The notes beneath the pieces are model-generated. The model saw only the letters and a program-made list of their open reading frames with translations, searched no databases and was not told the DNA's origin. This document shows, piece after piece, positions 1 to 7,399 of a stretch of DNA of 23,566 nucleotides. Within the stretch, counting starts at the first letter, position 1, and the number at the start of each line of letters is the position of its first letter. Where the stretch lies: NCBI GenBank assembly GCA_966186435.1, contig CBIFWW010000043.1:1-23566 (forward strand), given 5' to 3'. Position numbers and translations under genes: made by a program. This DNA comes from CBIFWW01 sp966186435 (GTDB lineage: Bacteria > Pseudomonadota > Gammaproteobacteria > Enterobacterales > Enterobacteriaceae).

Positions 1-1905
1 ATCGATTATCCCGTCGCCCACCATTGCCAGCGGGGATTGCTGATTCAGCTGATTCACCGCCGCCACTTTATCGGCTGGCAGCAGGCTGGCCCGGTATTCC
101 ATCCCAAGCTCGTTAGCGATAGCCGCAGCGGCGCGGGGGTTGTCCCCGGTGAGCATAATGGTTTCGATCCCCAGAGCATGCAGCTCATCCATTGCCGCCC
201 GCGCATCGTCCCTCAGGGTATCTTGCAGGGCGATGGCCCCGATAACAGCATTATCGGAAACCACCACCACCACGGTCTGGCCCTCGGATTCCCGTTGCGC
301 GATCAGTCCGTGCCATTCCGGCGTTAATAGCCCAGCCGGTGTCTGAGTTGGGGTACAAATCAGTACCTGGCGGCCCTCAACCCGTGCCTGAATCCCCACC
401 CCGGCGAGAGTGGTCTGGGACTCGGGGGCCGCTAATACCAGCTGGCGCTGGTCAGCTTCACGGATCAGTGCTTTCCCCAGCGGGTGATGGGTGCCGGTTT
501 CCACGGAGGCCGCCAACCGCAGTAGGGTGTTTTCATCGATTTCCGGGGCGCAGTCCACGCCAGTGACCTTTGGCTGGCCGAGGGTGAGGGTGCCGGTTTT
601 ATCCAGCGCAATCTGGCGCACCTTCCCCAGTTGCTCCAGGGCCGCCCCGCCTTTAATCAATGCCCCATGGCGCGCTGCTGCCGCCAGGCCGGAAGTGATT
701 GCCGCCGGAGTGGAGATCACCAGGGCGCATGGGCAGCCGATCAGCAGTAGCGTCAGGGCTTTGTAGACCCATTCAGACCAATCTTGCCCAAAGGCCAGCG
801 GGGGTAACACTGCCACTACCAGGGCAATTAGCATAATGATCGGGGTGTAGACCCGGCTAAAGCTATCGATAAAGCGGGCAATCGGGGCGCGGCGCTCTTC
901 GGCTTCTTCTATCAGGCGAATAATACGGTCTACGGCGCTATCACCGGGGCGGGATACCACTTCAAGCTGGGCCAGTTTATCGATGCTGGTGCACCCGGCG
1001 GCGATTTTATCCCCCTGCTGATGTTCAACCGGGACGGATTCGCCAGTCAGGGCGCTTTCATCAAAACTGGCATGGGGAGTGAGCAGCAGCCCGTCCGCTG
1101 GCAGGCGGCCACCGGCCCCCACCTCAATGATATCCCCGGGGGCCAGATCGGCCAGCGCCACTTCTTCACGTTGTCCCCCACGCAACCGGGTTGCTACTTC
1201 CGGCTTCAGGGCCATTAAGGCAGTAACCCCACTACGGGCGCGGTTGGCAGCCCAGCCTTCCAACCGTTCGCCAATCAGGAACAGCAGCAACACCATGGCG
1301 GCCTCGGCGCTGGCATCAATAACCAGTGCTCCTACCGCCGCCACCGTCATTAAAGTTTCAATGCCGAACCAAGTCCCGCTGCGGATTTGGCGCCATGCCT
1401 GGCGGCTTACGGGATACAGCCCCACCAGGGTAGTAGCGATAAAGGCAATCTTGCCAAGAGAATGCCCCTGGAAAGAGAGCGCCCAACTGACGGCCATCAT
1501 CAAGGCTAACAGTGCAATCGGGATATAGCCTTGCCAAGCCGGGGCTTGGTTTTCCAGAGAGTTTTCGCTACGGATGCGGTAACCGACCTTGGCAATGGCG
1601 CTTTCGATATCGCTTCTCACATCACGGGAGCAATCCACTATTAGTTTTTCGGTACTGAAAGCGACCTGAGCGTGCTCAACACCGGCCACGTTACTTACGG
1701 CGTTTTCCACTTTGCGCGCGCAGGCAGCGCAATCCATCCCGTCCACAAACCAGCTATAGCGTGTGGTACCAGAAGGCTGATCCTTAATAGGCGGTGGGGT
1801 GGGCTGTTGGCAATCGCTACAGCATGAGGTTTTGGACGCCATCGGGCGCATCCTGGCACCGGTGAACGTGGGTGTGGCCTGATGGGATGTGGTTGGGTTC
1901 GTCAT
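1..1905 (-). CDS. zntA: ZntA Zn(II)/Cd(II)/Pb(II)-exporting P1B-type ATPase, 3' end beyond the window
   Basis: Inner-membrane ATPase that exports zinc, cadmium and lead. I translated the reverse strand from the ATG at 1905 and it stays open for 635 codons to the window edge; E. coli ZntA is 732 residues, so about 100 are missing. Visible in order: a cysteine cluster CCSDC near residue 28, the metal-binding motif GMDCAAC, membrane helices, the actuator motif TGES, the transmembrane metal site CPC, the phosphorylation motif DKTGT, TGDNPRAA and GDG. The start is supported by GGAGGG just upstream. The last two visible codons read Ile-Asp where the family motif GDGxND has Asn-Asp, so a normally invariant Asn appears replaced. 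This could be a real defect or a base error at the edge. Expression is probably controlled by ZntR through the operator at 1941-1972. Confidence 0.95.
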   Translation of the reverse strand, partial: MTNPTTSHQATPTFTGARMRPMASKTSCCSDCQQPTPPPIKDQPSGTTRYSWFVDGMDCAACARKVENAVSNVAGVEHAQVAFSTEKLIVDCSRDVRSDIESAIAKVGYRIRSENSLENQAPAWQGYIPIALLALMMAVSWALSFQGHSLGKIAFIATTLVGLYPVSRQAWRQIRSGTWFGIETLMTVAAVGALVIDASAEAAMVLLLFLIGERLEGWAANRARSGVTALMALKPEVATRLRGGQREEVALADLAPGDIIEVGAGGRLPADGLLLTPHASFDESALTGESVPVEHQQGDKIAAGCTSIDKLAQLEVVSRPGDSAVDRIIRLIEEAEERRAPIARFIDSFSRVYTPIIMLIALVVAVLPPLAFGQDWSEWVYKALTLLLIGCPCALVISTPAAITSGLAAAARHGALIKGGAALEQLGKVRQIALDKTGTLTLGQPKVTGVDCAPEIDENTLLRLAASVETGTHHPLGKALIREADQRQLVLAAPESQTTLAGVGIQARVEGRQVLICTPTQTPAGLLTPEWHGLIAQRESEGQTVVVVVSDNAVIGAIALQDTLRDDARAAMDELHALGIETIMLTGDNPRAAAAIANELGMEYRASLLPADKVAAVNQLNQQSPLAMVGDGIID

Positions 1906-1940
1906 TGCGCCCTCCGGAAATGATAAAGTTCTCATTTCCA

Positions 1941-1972
1941 ATCCTACACTCTGGAGTAGACTCCAGAGTCAA
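1941..1972 (-). promoter_or_regulatory. zntA promoter with ZntR (MerR-family) operator
   Basis: On the reverse strand there is a -35 box TTGACT (1972-1967) and a -10 box TAGGAT (1946-1941) separated by 20 bases. Within that long spacer, 1948-1969 is a perfect 22-base palindrome (arms ACTCTGGAGT / ACTCCAGAGT). An overlong spacer carrying a dyad is the hallmark of MerR-family activators, which untwist the promoter when metal is bound. The layout matches what is known of the E. coli zntA promoter. zntR itself is not in the window. Confidence 0.9.
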
Positions 1973-2009
1973 GGGCGCAATGCATCAAACTGCCATTAAG
2001 GGGTGAAAT

Positions 2010-2636
2010 TTACAAATACAGGGCGCGAACAATCATAAAGTGACCGGCGAAGTAGCAGGCGGCGGCCAGGGCACTATCGGCGGTAAAGCGGCGGCGGTAG
2101 TGGCTGCCCAGCCAGATAATATTCCCTAACAGCAGCAGACTGGCCCCGGCAAAGCCGGAGAAATTCGGCGTGGTCGGCAGCGCCAGCCACAGTTCCCCTG
2201 CCAGCCAAACCATCACTAACGTCATAGCGATAAAAGTACACACCGGGACTTTTAGCTCTTTCAACCGGGTCCAGATCACCGCAATCAGGATCGCCCCAAT
2301 GACAATCAGAGCCAGCGGCAGTGGCCAGAACAGGGCAAAGGTCATCTGGCTGGCAAACCAAATGGTATACAGCAGGTGAGAGAGGAAGAAGGCCCCAATG
2401 GCATACAGCATCTTGCGATTAGGCAGCATGGTCAGGGCATCGCCCACCAGGCTGGCAGCCAGGCCGGCCAACACCAGATAACCCATTAGATTAAACATCG
2501 GGGCCTGCCACGCCAGCATTAACAGCAGCAGCAGGGTAAAGGGTTTAAACAGCCAACGCTGCCAGGTGGGGCCACGATAGGAGGCATCAACATAGAGCCA
2601 ACCGGAAAACACAACTGCAATAAACGACCAAAGCAT
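2010..2636 (-). CDS. yhhN: YhhN family integral membrane protein (lysoplasmalogenase-like)
   Basis: A 208-residue protein, the same length as E. coli YhhN, almost entirely hydrophobic with about eight predicted membrane segments. The family (YhhN/TMEM86) includes eukaryotic lysoplasmalogenases that hydrolyse vinyl-ether lysophospholipids; the bacterial role is not settled. Conserved-looking polar positions inside the membrane region include the GDALTMLP stretch near residues 65-72 and a C-terminal His in AGHFMIVRAL. The ribosome binding site AGGGAG precedes the ATG at 2636. It lies between yhhL and zntA, as in E. coli, and probably has its own promoter because a yhhM remnant on the other strand separates it from yhhL. 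Confidence 0.9.
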   Translation of the reverse strand: MLWSFIAVVFSGWLYVDASYRGPTWQRWLFKPFTLLLLLMLAWQAPMFNLMGYLVLAGLAASLVGDALTMLPNRKMLYAIGAFFLSHLLYTIWFASQMTFALFWPLPLALIVIGAILIAVIWTRLKELKVPVCTFIAMTLVMVWLAGELWLALPTTPNFSGFAGASLLLLGNIIWLGSHYRRRFTADSALAAACYFAGHFMIVRALYL

Positions 2637-2644
2637 AGTAACTC

Positions 2645-2694
2645 CCTGAATTCGTTATTGTATGGCACGCCAGCCTGCGTGCACGCCTGAATTC
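2645..2694. repeat. Nine-base direct repeats flanking a short GC-rich hairpin
   Basis: CCTGAATTC occurs at 2645-2653 and again at 2686-2694. Between them is a small inverted repeat, GCACGC (2665-2670) and GCGTGC (2677-2682), with a six-base loop. It sits just upstream of yhhN, where the 5' part of yhhM would be expected. It may be a footprint of the rearrangement that removed most of yhhM, or chance. Confidence 0.4.
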
Positions 2695-2721
2695 AGTCTA
2701 GTGCGGGGATAGCAAGGATGA

Positions 2722-2814
2722 CAATGGCTAGCGGCGGAATTTCACCAGCTGGCGGTAGGGGAGAAAGGCACCCTGGTGTGGCAGGGCACCCGGTTTGTCA
2801 GCTTTAAACCTTAG
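2722..2814 (+). pseudogene. yhhM: C-terminal remnant of yhhM (DUF2500)
   Basis: In the + frame ending at TAG 2812-2814 the sequence reads a 30-residue tail containing AVGEKGTL and GTRFVSF. This resembles my recollection of the YhhM C terminus (VGDKGTL, GTRFVSF). E. coli YhhM is about 119 residues, has one N-terminal membrane anchor and unknown function, and lies between yhhL and yhhN on the opposite strand, as here. Immediately upstream in this frame is a stop (2719-2721), and only about 80 bases remain before yhhN, so the anchor and most of the domain are gone. The remnant ends tail-to-tail with yhhL and overlaps it by 11 bases. Confidence 0.65.
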
Positions 2815-3079
2815 GCAATTTGCCTTGCTTCTTCTGCCAGGCCAGCAGTTCAAACACCCCAAACACAAAAATACGGATCTGTTGGCCGGTGCTAACTTTG
2901 CCCTCACCTTTCGACAGGGTGGCTTTGAGCATGGCGAGCTGCAACCCGTGCATTAGCACCATAAAAATCATCGCGACGTTGACGAAGATATTCAGCGGGC
3001 GTGGGAAGGGCTGCACCACATTGAGCAGTAAAAAGCCCCAGACAAACAGCATGACAATCCGGCCAAGATTAATCCACAT
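2804..3079 (-). CDS. yhhL: YhhL, small DUF1145 membrane protein
   Basis: A 91-residue protein with two hydrophobic segments (about residues 6-25 and 30-51) and a basic C-terminal tail ending KKQGKLPKV. Length, sequence and position directly after rsmD match E. coli YhhL (DUF1145), whose function is unknown. It starts 10 bases after the rsmD stop with AGGAG upstream (read on the reverse strand), so the two are very likely cotranscribed. Confidence 0.9.
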   Translation of the reverse strand: MWINLGRIVMLFVWGFLLLNVVQPFPRPLNIFVNVAMIFMVLMHGLQLAMLKATLSKGEGKVSTGQQIRIFVFGVFELLAWQKKQGKLPKV

Positions 3080-3089
3080 TTACAGCTCC

Positions 3090-3665
3090 TTATGAGGTGC
3101 GATGGTACAGACGATAGGCGACTTGCCCGGCGATTTTTTCCCGGTGCAGGGACCAGTTAGCCGGTACTGGCAGTGGACCATGCTCAACTTCACTTTCGAC
3201 ATAGATCAGGGTGTCTTCCGCCAGCCAACCGTTGGTTTCCAATAACGTCAGTGTCTCTTCCAGCAGCCCTTTGCGGAACGGCGGATCGACAAATACGATG
3301 TCGAAAGGCTCCCCCGGCTCGGCCAGCCAGGTCAGGGTATTGGTGTTCACTACCTTACCCTGTGGGGCATTCAGCACCGCGAGGTTTTTTTGCAGCTGCT
3401 GGGAAACCGCACGATCCATTTCCAGCAGGGTGGCGCTACCGGCATAGCGGGATAAGGCTTCCAGACCCAGCGCACCGCTCCCAGCGAAGCAATCCAGACA
3501 GCGCGCTTCTACCATTGAAGGGGCCAGCCAGTTAAACAGAGTTTCTCGCACCCGGTCGGTTGTGGGGCGCAGGCCCGGGCTGTTAGGCACCGGCAATTTA
3601 CGGCCGCGCCACTGGCCGCCAATGATGCGGATTTGGCCGCTACCGGCGTTTTGGGGTTTCTTCAT
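3090..3665 (-). CDS. rsmD: RsmD, 16S rRNA guanine-966 N2-methyltransferase
   Basis: Uses S-adenosylmethionine to methylate G966 of 16S rRNA in the assembled 30S subunit. The 191-residue product has the family features in order: an N-terminal RIIGGQWRGRKL segment, the RPTTDRVRETLFNWL motif that precedes the Rossmann fold, the cofactor motif DCFAGSGALGLEALSR, and the catalytic DPPF motif at residues 127-130. It is transcribed away from ftsY, with 203 bases between the two starts, as in E. coli. yhhL follows in the same transcript. Confidence 0.97.
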   Translation of the reverse strand: MKKPQNAGSGQIRIIGGQWRGRKLPVPNSPGLRPTTDRVRETLFNWLAPSMVEARCLDCFAGSGALGLEALSRYAGSATLLEMDRAVSQQLQKNLAVLNAPQGKVVNTNTLTWLAEPGEPFDIVFVDPPFRKGLLEETLTLLETNGWLAEDTLIYVESEVEHGPLPVPANWSLHREKIAGQVAYRLYHRTS

Positions 3666-3868
3666 GCTTTAAGGGTGACCAGTTATTGGGTGGCAATGAC
3701 AGCCTGCTATTCTAACGGGCTGGTTTGTTCCGGCAAACCATAATCCATTCAATGCTGGCAGGACGGGAAAGTGTTAGACTAACCCACTCATTCGTCAATT
3801 TTTTCAGCGCCCGTAGCCTGTCTAATTGGGGCTGTGCCAGCAATCAACATCGTGGAGTGCGATCGCCA

Positions 3869-5410
3869 ATGGCAAAAGATAAGAAACGCGGCTTTTTCTC
3901 ATGGTTGGGTTTTGGGCAAAAAGAAGAAAACCAGCCAGCAGAACAAGAACAGCAGGCCGCGGAACAACAGCCGGTCACACTAACGCCTGAAGAGCAGGCG
4001 GAGCAGGTTACTACTGAGCAGGTTACTGAAGAAACTCAGCAGGTTGCTGAAACCTCTGAACCCGTGGTTGAGATGCCAGAAGCCGTTGAACAGGCTGAAG
4101 CCGCAGCCCCACATAGTGTGGAAGAGGCAGAGGCGTTTGCTCAGGAGGTGGTAGAAACCAGTGAAAAACTGGCTGAAAGCGACCAAGCGCTGCCAGAGTC
4201 AAAATTTATTCCACCGCAGCCGGAACTGGAAGAGGTGCCAGCGGTAGCCCCGCAGGTAGCGGCGGAGCACATCGCAGTGGAAGAAGAACCGCTGCGTGAA
4301 GAGGTCGCCCTCGCACCTGTTGCCCCGGTTATCCCAGCTGAAGCTGAAAGCGAAGAACAGCCAGAGCTAACTGACGAAGAGTTAGAAGCACTGGCTTTGG
4401 GCAGTGCTGAGGCCGACGTGGCGCTTCCGGCTGATCCAGATCAACAGCCAGAGGACGATACCGCTCAGGTTGAGCAAGAAAAACCAACCAAAGAAGGTTT
4501 CTTTGCCCGCCTGAAACGCAGCCTGGTCAGAACCAAAGAAAATCTCGGTTCCGGATTTATCAGCCTATTCCGCGGCAAAAAAATCGACGACGATCTGTTT
4601 GAAGAGCTGGAAGAACAGCTGCTGATCGCCGATGTGGGCATGGACACCACCACCAAAATCATCCGTAATCTGACGGAAGGCGCCAGCCGTAAGCAACTGC
4701 GTGATGCAGAAGCGCTCTACGGCCTGCTGAAAGAAGAGATGGGCGATATTCTGGCGAAGGTCGATGAGCCGCTGAATGTTGAAGGCAAAACCCCGTTTGT
4801 TATTTTAATGGTCGGGGTGAACGGCGTGGGTAAAACCACCACCATCGGTAAGATGGCCCGCCAGTATCAACAGCAGGGTAAATCCGTGATGTTGGCTGCC
4901 GGTGACACCTTCCGTGCCGCCGCAGTAGAGCAGCTGCAAGTGTGGGGCCAGCGCAACAACATCCCGGTGGTGGCGCAACATACCGGGGCGGATTCCGCTT
5001 CAGTCATCTTTGATGCTATTCAGGCCGCGAAGGCCCGTGGTGTGGATGTCCTGATTGCCGACACCGCTGGCCGTCTGCAAAATAAATCGCACCTGATGGA
5101 AGAGCTGAAGAAAATCGTCCGGGTAATGAAAAAACTGGATGAAGACGCGCCACATGAAGTGATGCTGACGCTGGATGCCAGCACCGGACAGAATGCGGTC
5201 AGCCAGGCGAAATTGTTCAACGAAGCCGTTGGCCTGACGGGCATTACTTTGACTAAGCTGGATGGTACTGCGAAGGGCGGGGTGATTTTCTCCATCGCCG
5301 ACCAATTTGGGATCCCGATCCGCTACATTGGTGTCGGTGAACGTATCGAGGATTTGCGTCCGTTCAATGCGGGCGATTTTATTGAGGCACTTTTTGCCCG
5401 AGAGGATTAA
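3869..5410 (+). CDS. ftsY: FtsY, signal recognition particle receptor GTPase
   Basis: Docks SRP-ribosome-nascent chain complexes at the inner membrane. I chose ATG 3869 (513 residues) because it gives the standard N terminus MAKDKKRGFFSWLG and has GGAG 11 bases upstream. An in-frame ATG at 3725 would add 48 residues not typical of the family. Residues 1 to about 204 form the acidic, Glu/Gln/Ala-rich A domain, which is somewhat longer than in E. coli (497 residues in all). The N and G domains follow from about residue 205: G1 motif GVNGVGKTT (316-324), DTAGR (398-402), TKLD (462-465). The gene ends two bases before ftsE, so ftsY-ftsE-ftsX form one operon. Confidence 0.97.
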   Translation: MAKDKKRGFFSWLGFGQKEENQPAEQEQQAAEQQPVTLTPEEQAEQVTTEQVTEETQQVAETSEPVVEMPEAVEQAEAAAPHSVEEAEAFAQEVVETSEKLAESDQALPESKFIPPQPELEEVPAVAPQVAAEHIAVEEEPLREEVALAPVAPVIPAEAESEEQPELTDEELEALALGSAEADVALPADPDQQPEDDTAQVEQEKPTKEGFFARLKRSLVRTKENLGSGFISLFRGKKIDDDLFEELEEQLLIADVGMDTTTKIIRNLTEGASRKQLRDAEALYGLLKEEMGDILAKVDEPLNVEGKTPFVILMVGVNGVGKTTTIGKMARQYQQQGKSVMLAAGDTFRAAAVEQLQVWGQRNNIPVVAQHTGADSASVIFDAIQAAKARGVDVLIADTAGRLQNKSHLMEELKKIVRVMKKLDEDAPHEVMLTLDASTGQNAVSQAKLFNEAVGLTGITLTKLDGTAKGGVIFSIADQFGIPIRYIGVGERIEDLRPFNAGDFIEALFARED

Positions 5411-5412
5411 CA

Positions 5413-6075
5413 ATGATTCGCTTTGAACAAGTCAGCAAAGCCTATCTTGGTGGGAGACAAGCGCTGCAGGGGGTTAACTTCCACATGCAGCCTGGTGAAA
5501 TGGCGTTTTTAACTGGCCATTCCGGCGCCGGCAAGAGTACCTTGCTGAAGCTGATTTGCGGTATCGAACGCCCGAGTACCGGCAAGATATTTTTCAGCGG
5601 CCATGAGATTAGCCGCCTGAAAAGCCGTGAAGTACCATTCTTGCGCCGCCAGATCGGGATGATCTTCCAGGATCACCACTTGTTGATGGACCGCACTGTT
5701 TACGACAACGTGGCGATCCCGCTGATTATTGCCGGGGCCAGTGGTGAAGATATTCGCCGCCGGGTATCGGCAGCCCTGGACAAAGTGGGCCTGCTGGATA
5801 AAGCCAAAAACTTGCCAATCCAGCTTTCCGGCGGTGAGCAACAGCGGGTGGGTATCGCCCGTGCGGTGGTCAACAAGCCAGCGGTACTGCTGGCGGATGA
5901 ACCGACTGGTAACCTGGATGACGCACTGTCTGAAGGTATTTTGCGCTTGTTTGAAGAATTCAACCGGGTGGGGGTCACCGTTTTGATGGCAACCCACGAC
6001 ACCGGGCTTATCTCCCGGCGCCCTTATCCGGTGTTGACACTGAGTGAAGGGCACTTGCACGGAGGCCGGGTGTGA
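5413..6075 (+). CDS. ftsE: FtsE, cell division ABC ATPase
   Basis: Cytoplasmic ATPase of the FtsEX complex, which uses ATP hydrolysis to activate periplasmic amidases through EnvC at the division septum. The 220-residue product has Walker A GHSGAGKST (35-43), the ABC signature LSGGEQQR (starting at 138), Walker B ending LADE (160-163) and a switch histidine in MATHD. It starts two bases after the ftsY stop. Its stop overlaps the GTG start of ftsX by four bases (GTGA, 6072-6075), which indicates translational coupling. Confidence 0.97.
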   Translation: MIRFEQVSKAYLGGRQALQGVNFHMQPGEMAFLTGHSGAGKSTLLKLICGIERPSTGKIFFSGHEISRLKSREVPFLRRQIGMIFQDHHLLMDRTVYDNVAIPLIIAGASGEDIRRRVSAALDKVGLLDKAKNLPIQLSGGEQQRVGIARAVVNKPAVLLADEPTGNLDDALSEGILRLFEEFNRVGVTVLMATHDTGLISRRPYPVLTLSEGHLHGGRV

Positions 6076-7133
6076 ACAGACATAATGCGTTAAGCCACAT
6101 CAAAAGCTTCAGCAACCGATTTGACCGTATTAAAGGGAAAATGGGCAACAAGCTTGGTGAACTGAGCCACTCGGGGCCGAAGCGGGGTAAAACCCCCCAG
6201 TCTAAAAGCAAAGCGCTAAAGGGCGGGATCAACGAGCAGCTGCGCTATGCCTGGCAGGGCGCGGTTCAGGATCTGCGCAGCAAACCGCTGGCAACCTTCC
6301 TGACGGTGATGGTAATTGCCATCTCCCTGACGCTGCCTAGCGTCTGCTACATGGTGTACAAGAACGTCAACCAGGCCTCTTCCCAGTATTACCCTTCGCC
6401 ACAGATCACGGTTTATATCGACAAGAGCCTGGATGACAACGCCGCCCAGACGCTGGTGAGCCAACTCCAGTCTGAGCAGGGGGTGGAGAAGGTCAACTAT
6501 CTTTCCCGTGATGAAGCCCTGGGGGAGTTCCGCAACTGGTCTGGTTTTGGCGGCGCGCTGGATATGCTGGAGGAAAACCCGCTGCCTGCGGTTGCGGTAG
6601 TGGTGCCGAAGATTGATTTCCAGAGTACCCAGGCCCTGAATACCCTGCGTGACCGTATCACTACCCTGCATGGTATTGATGAAGTGCGTATGGATGATAG
6701 CTGGTTTGCTCGGCTTTCAGCTCTGACCGGTTTGGTGGGGCGCATCTCGGCCATGATTGGTGTGCTGATGGTAGCGGCAGTATTCCTGGTGATTGGTAAC
6801 AGCGTGCGTCTGAGTATCTTCGCCCGCCGGGACACCATTAATGTCCAGAAACTGATTGGTGCAACCGATGGTTTTATCCTGCGGCCATTCTTATACGGTG
6901 GGGCATTGCTCGGTTTTAGTGGTGCAATTCTTTCACTCATTCTTTCAGAAATTTTGGTGCTTCGGCTATCCTATTCCGTCAGTGAAGTGGCAAAAGTTTT
7001 CGGAACTCAGTTTAGTATCAGTGGTTTAGGTTTTGATGAGTGCCTGTTGCTGTTGCTGGTTTCATCCATGATAGGGTGGCTGGCAGCCTGGCTTGCCACC
7101 GTCCAACATTTACGTCATTTTACCCCTGATTAA
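6072..7133 (+). CDS. ftsX: FtsX, cell division ABC permease
   Basis: Membrane partner of FtsE, 353 residues against 352 in E. coli. It has a basic cytoplasmic N-terminal tail, a first membrane segment around residues 75-95 (FLTVMVIAISLTLPSVCYMV), a large periplasmic loop that binds EnvC, and three membrane segments in the C-terminal half. The loop carries YYPSPQITVY and FGGALDMLEENPLPAV. The start is GTG at 6072, inside the ftsE stop region, and the N terminus NRHNALSHIKSF aligns with the E. coli protein. Confidence 0.96.
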   Translation: MNRHNALSHIKSFSNRFDRIKGKMGNKLGELSHSGPKRGKTPQSKSKALKGGINEQLRYAWQGAVQDLRSKPLATFLTVMVIAISLTLPSVCYMVYKNVNQASSQYYPSPQITVYIDKSLDDNAAQTLVSQLQSEQGVEKVNYLSRDEALGEFRNWSGFGGALDMLEENPLPAVAVVVPKIDFQSTQALNTLRDRITTLHGIDEVRMDDSWFARLSALTGLVGRISAMIGVLMVAAVFLVIGNSVRLSIFARRDTINVQKLIGATDGFILRPFLYGGALLGFSGAILSLILSEILVLRLSYSVSEVAKVFGTQFSISGLGFDECLLLLLVSSMIGWLAAWLATVQHLRHFTPD

Positions 7134-7141
7134 ACTTTTTT

Positions 7142-7150
7142 TGATATACT
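7142..7150 (+). promoter_or_regulatory. Putative distal rpoH promoter (extended -10)
   Basis: TGATATACT is an extended -10 element (TG, one base, then TATACT at 7145-7150). No good -35 box lies at the right distance. Transcription would start about 7157, roughly 240 bases before the rpoH start, close to where the distal rpoH promoter lies in E. coli. The predicted RNA would begin almost at the foot of the 7154-7183 hairpin. Confidence 0.4.
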
Positions 7151-7153
7151 CTT

Positions 7154-7183
7154 CCCTTGCTAACGGAAGCACGTTAGCAAGGG
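7154..7183. repeat. Perfect 11-bp inverted repeat between ftsX and rpoH
   Basis: CCCTTGCTAAC (7154-7164) is exactly complementary to GTTAGCAAGGG (7173-7183) around an eight-base loop. There is no T-run after it on either strand, so it is not a standard intrinsic terminator. It may stabilise RNA ends or separate ftsX from rpoH transcription. Confidence 0.75.
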
Positions 7184-7253
7184 GATGCAGTTAGCCTTAT
7201 TGCCTTCGCATCACCTTCTGAGTTTCATCTTGTTGTCACACATTGTGCGTAAT

Positions 7254-7262
7254 TTATTCACA
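7254..7262 (+). promoter_or_regulatory. DnaA box (one mismatch) upstream of rpoH
   Basis: TTATTCACA differs at one position from the strict DnaA 9-mer TTATCCACA and fits the relaxed consensus. It lies 16 bases from a perfect, oppositely oriented box. DnaA control of rpoH promoters is known in E. coli. Confidence 0.5.
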
Positions 7263-7272
7263 ATTTGTCATT

Positions 7273-7300
7273 GAACTTGTGGATAACCTCACTGTCATAA
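7273..7300 (+). promoter_or_regulatory. Sigma-E (RpoE) type promoter of rpoH
   Basis: GAACTT at 7273-7278 and TCATAA at 7295-7300 are separated by 16 bases. The -35 matches the sigma-E consensus exactly; the -10 is close to the usual TCTGA/TCAAA. It corresponds in position and sequence context to the E. coli rpoH P3 promoter, which couples envelope stress and extreme heat to sigma 32 synthesis. Confidence 0.65.
7278..7286 (-). promoter_or_regulatory. Perfect DnaA box in the rpoH promoter region
   Basis: TGTGGATAA on the + strand is TTATCCACA on the reverse strand, an exact match to the strong DnaA 9-mer. It lies in the spacer of the sigma-E-type promoter at 7273-7300, so bound DnaA would occlude that promoter. 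Confidence 0.65.
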
Positions 7301-7399
7301 ACTGGGTGTGAGTGATATTCTCAGCGCATTATTCCGGCTGGGCCGCCGCCGTTAGGGGCGAACCACAAGTGCGGAACGTAATTCCAAGAGAGGGTTTGA

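Noticed and set aside
1079..1528. A 149-codon + strand ORF in the first 2 kb
   Set aside because: It is fully antisense to zntA, whose reverse-strand frame is continuous with all expected ATPase motifs.
3725..3868. A 48-codon N-terminal extension of FtsY
   Set aside because: The family N terminus MAKDKKRGFF starts at 3869 with a ribosome site, and the upstream codons resemble nothing known.
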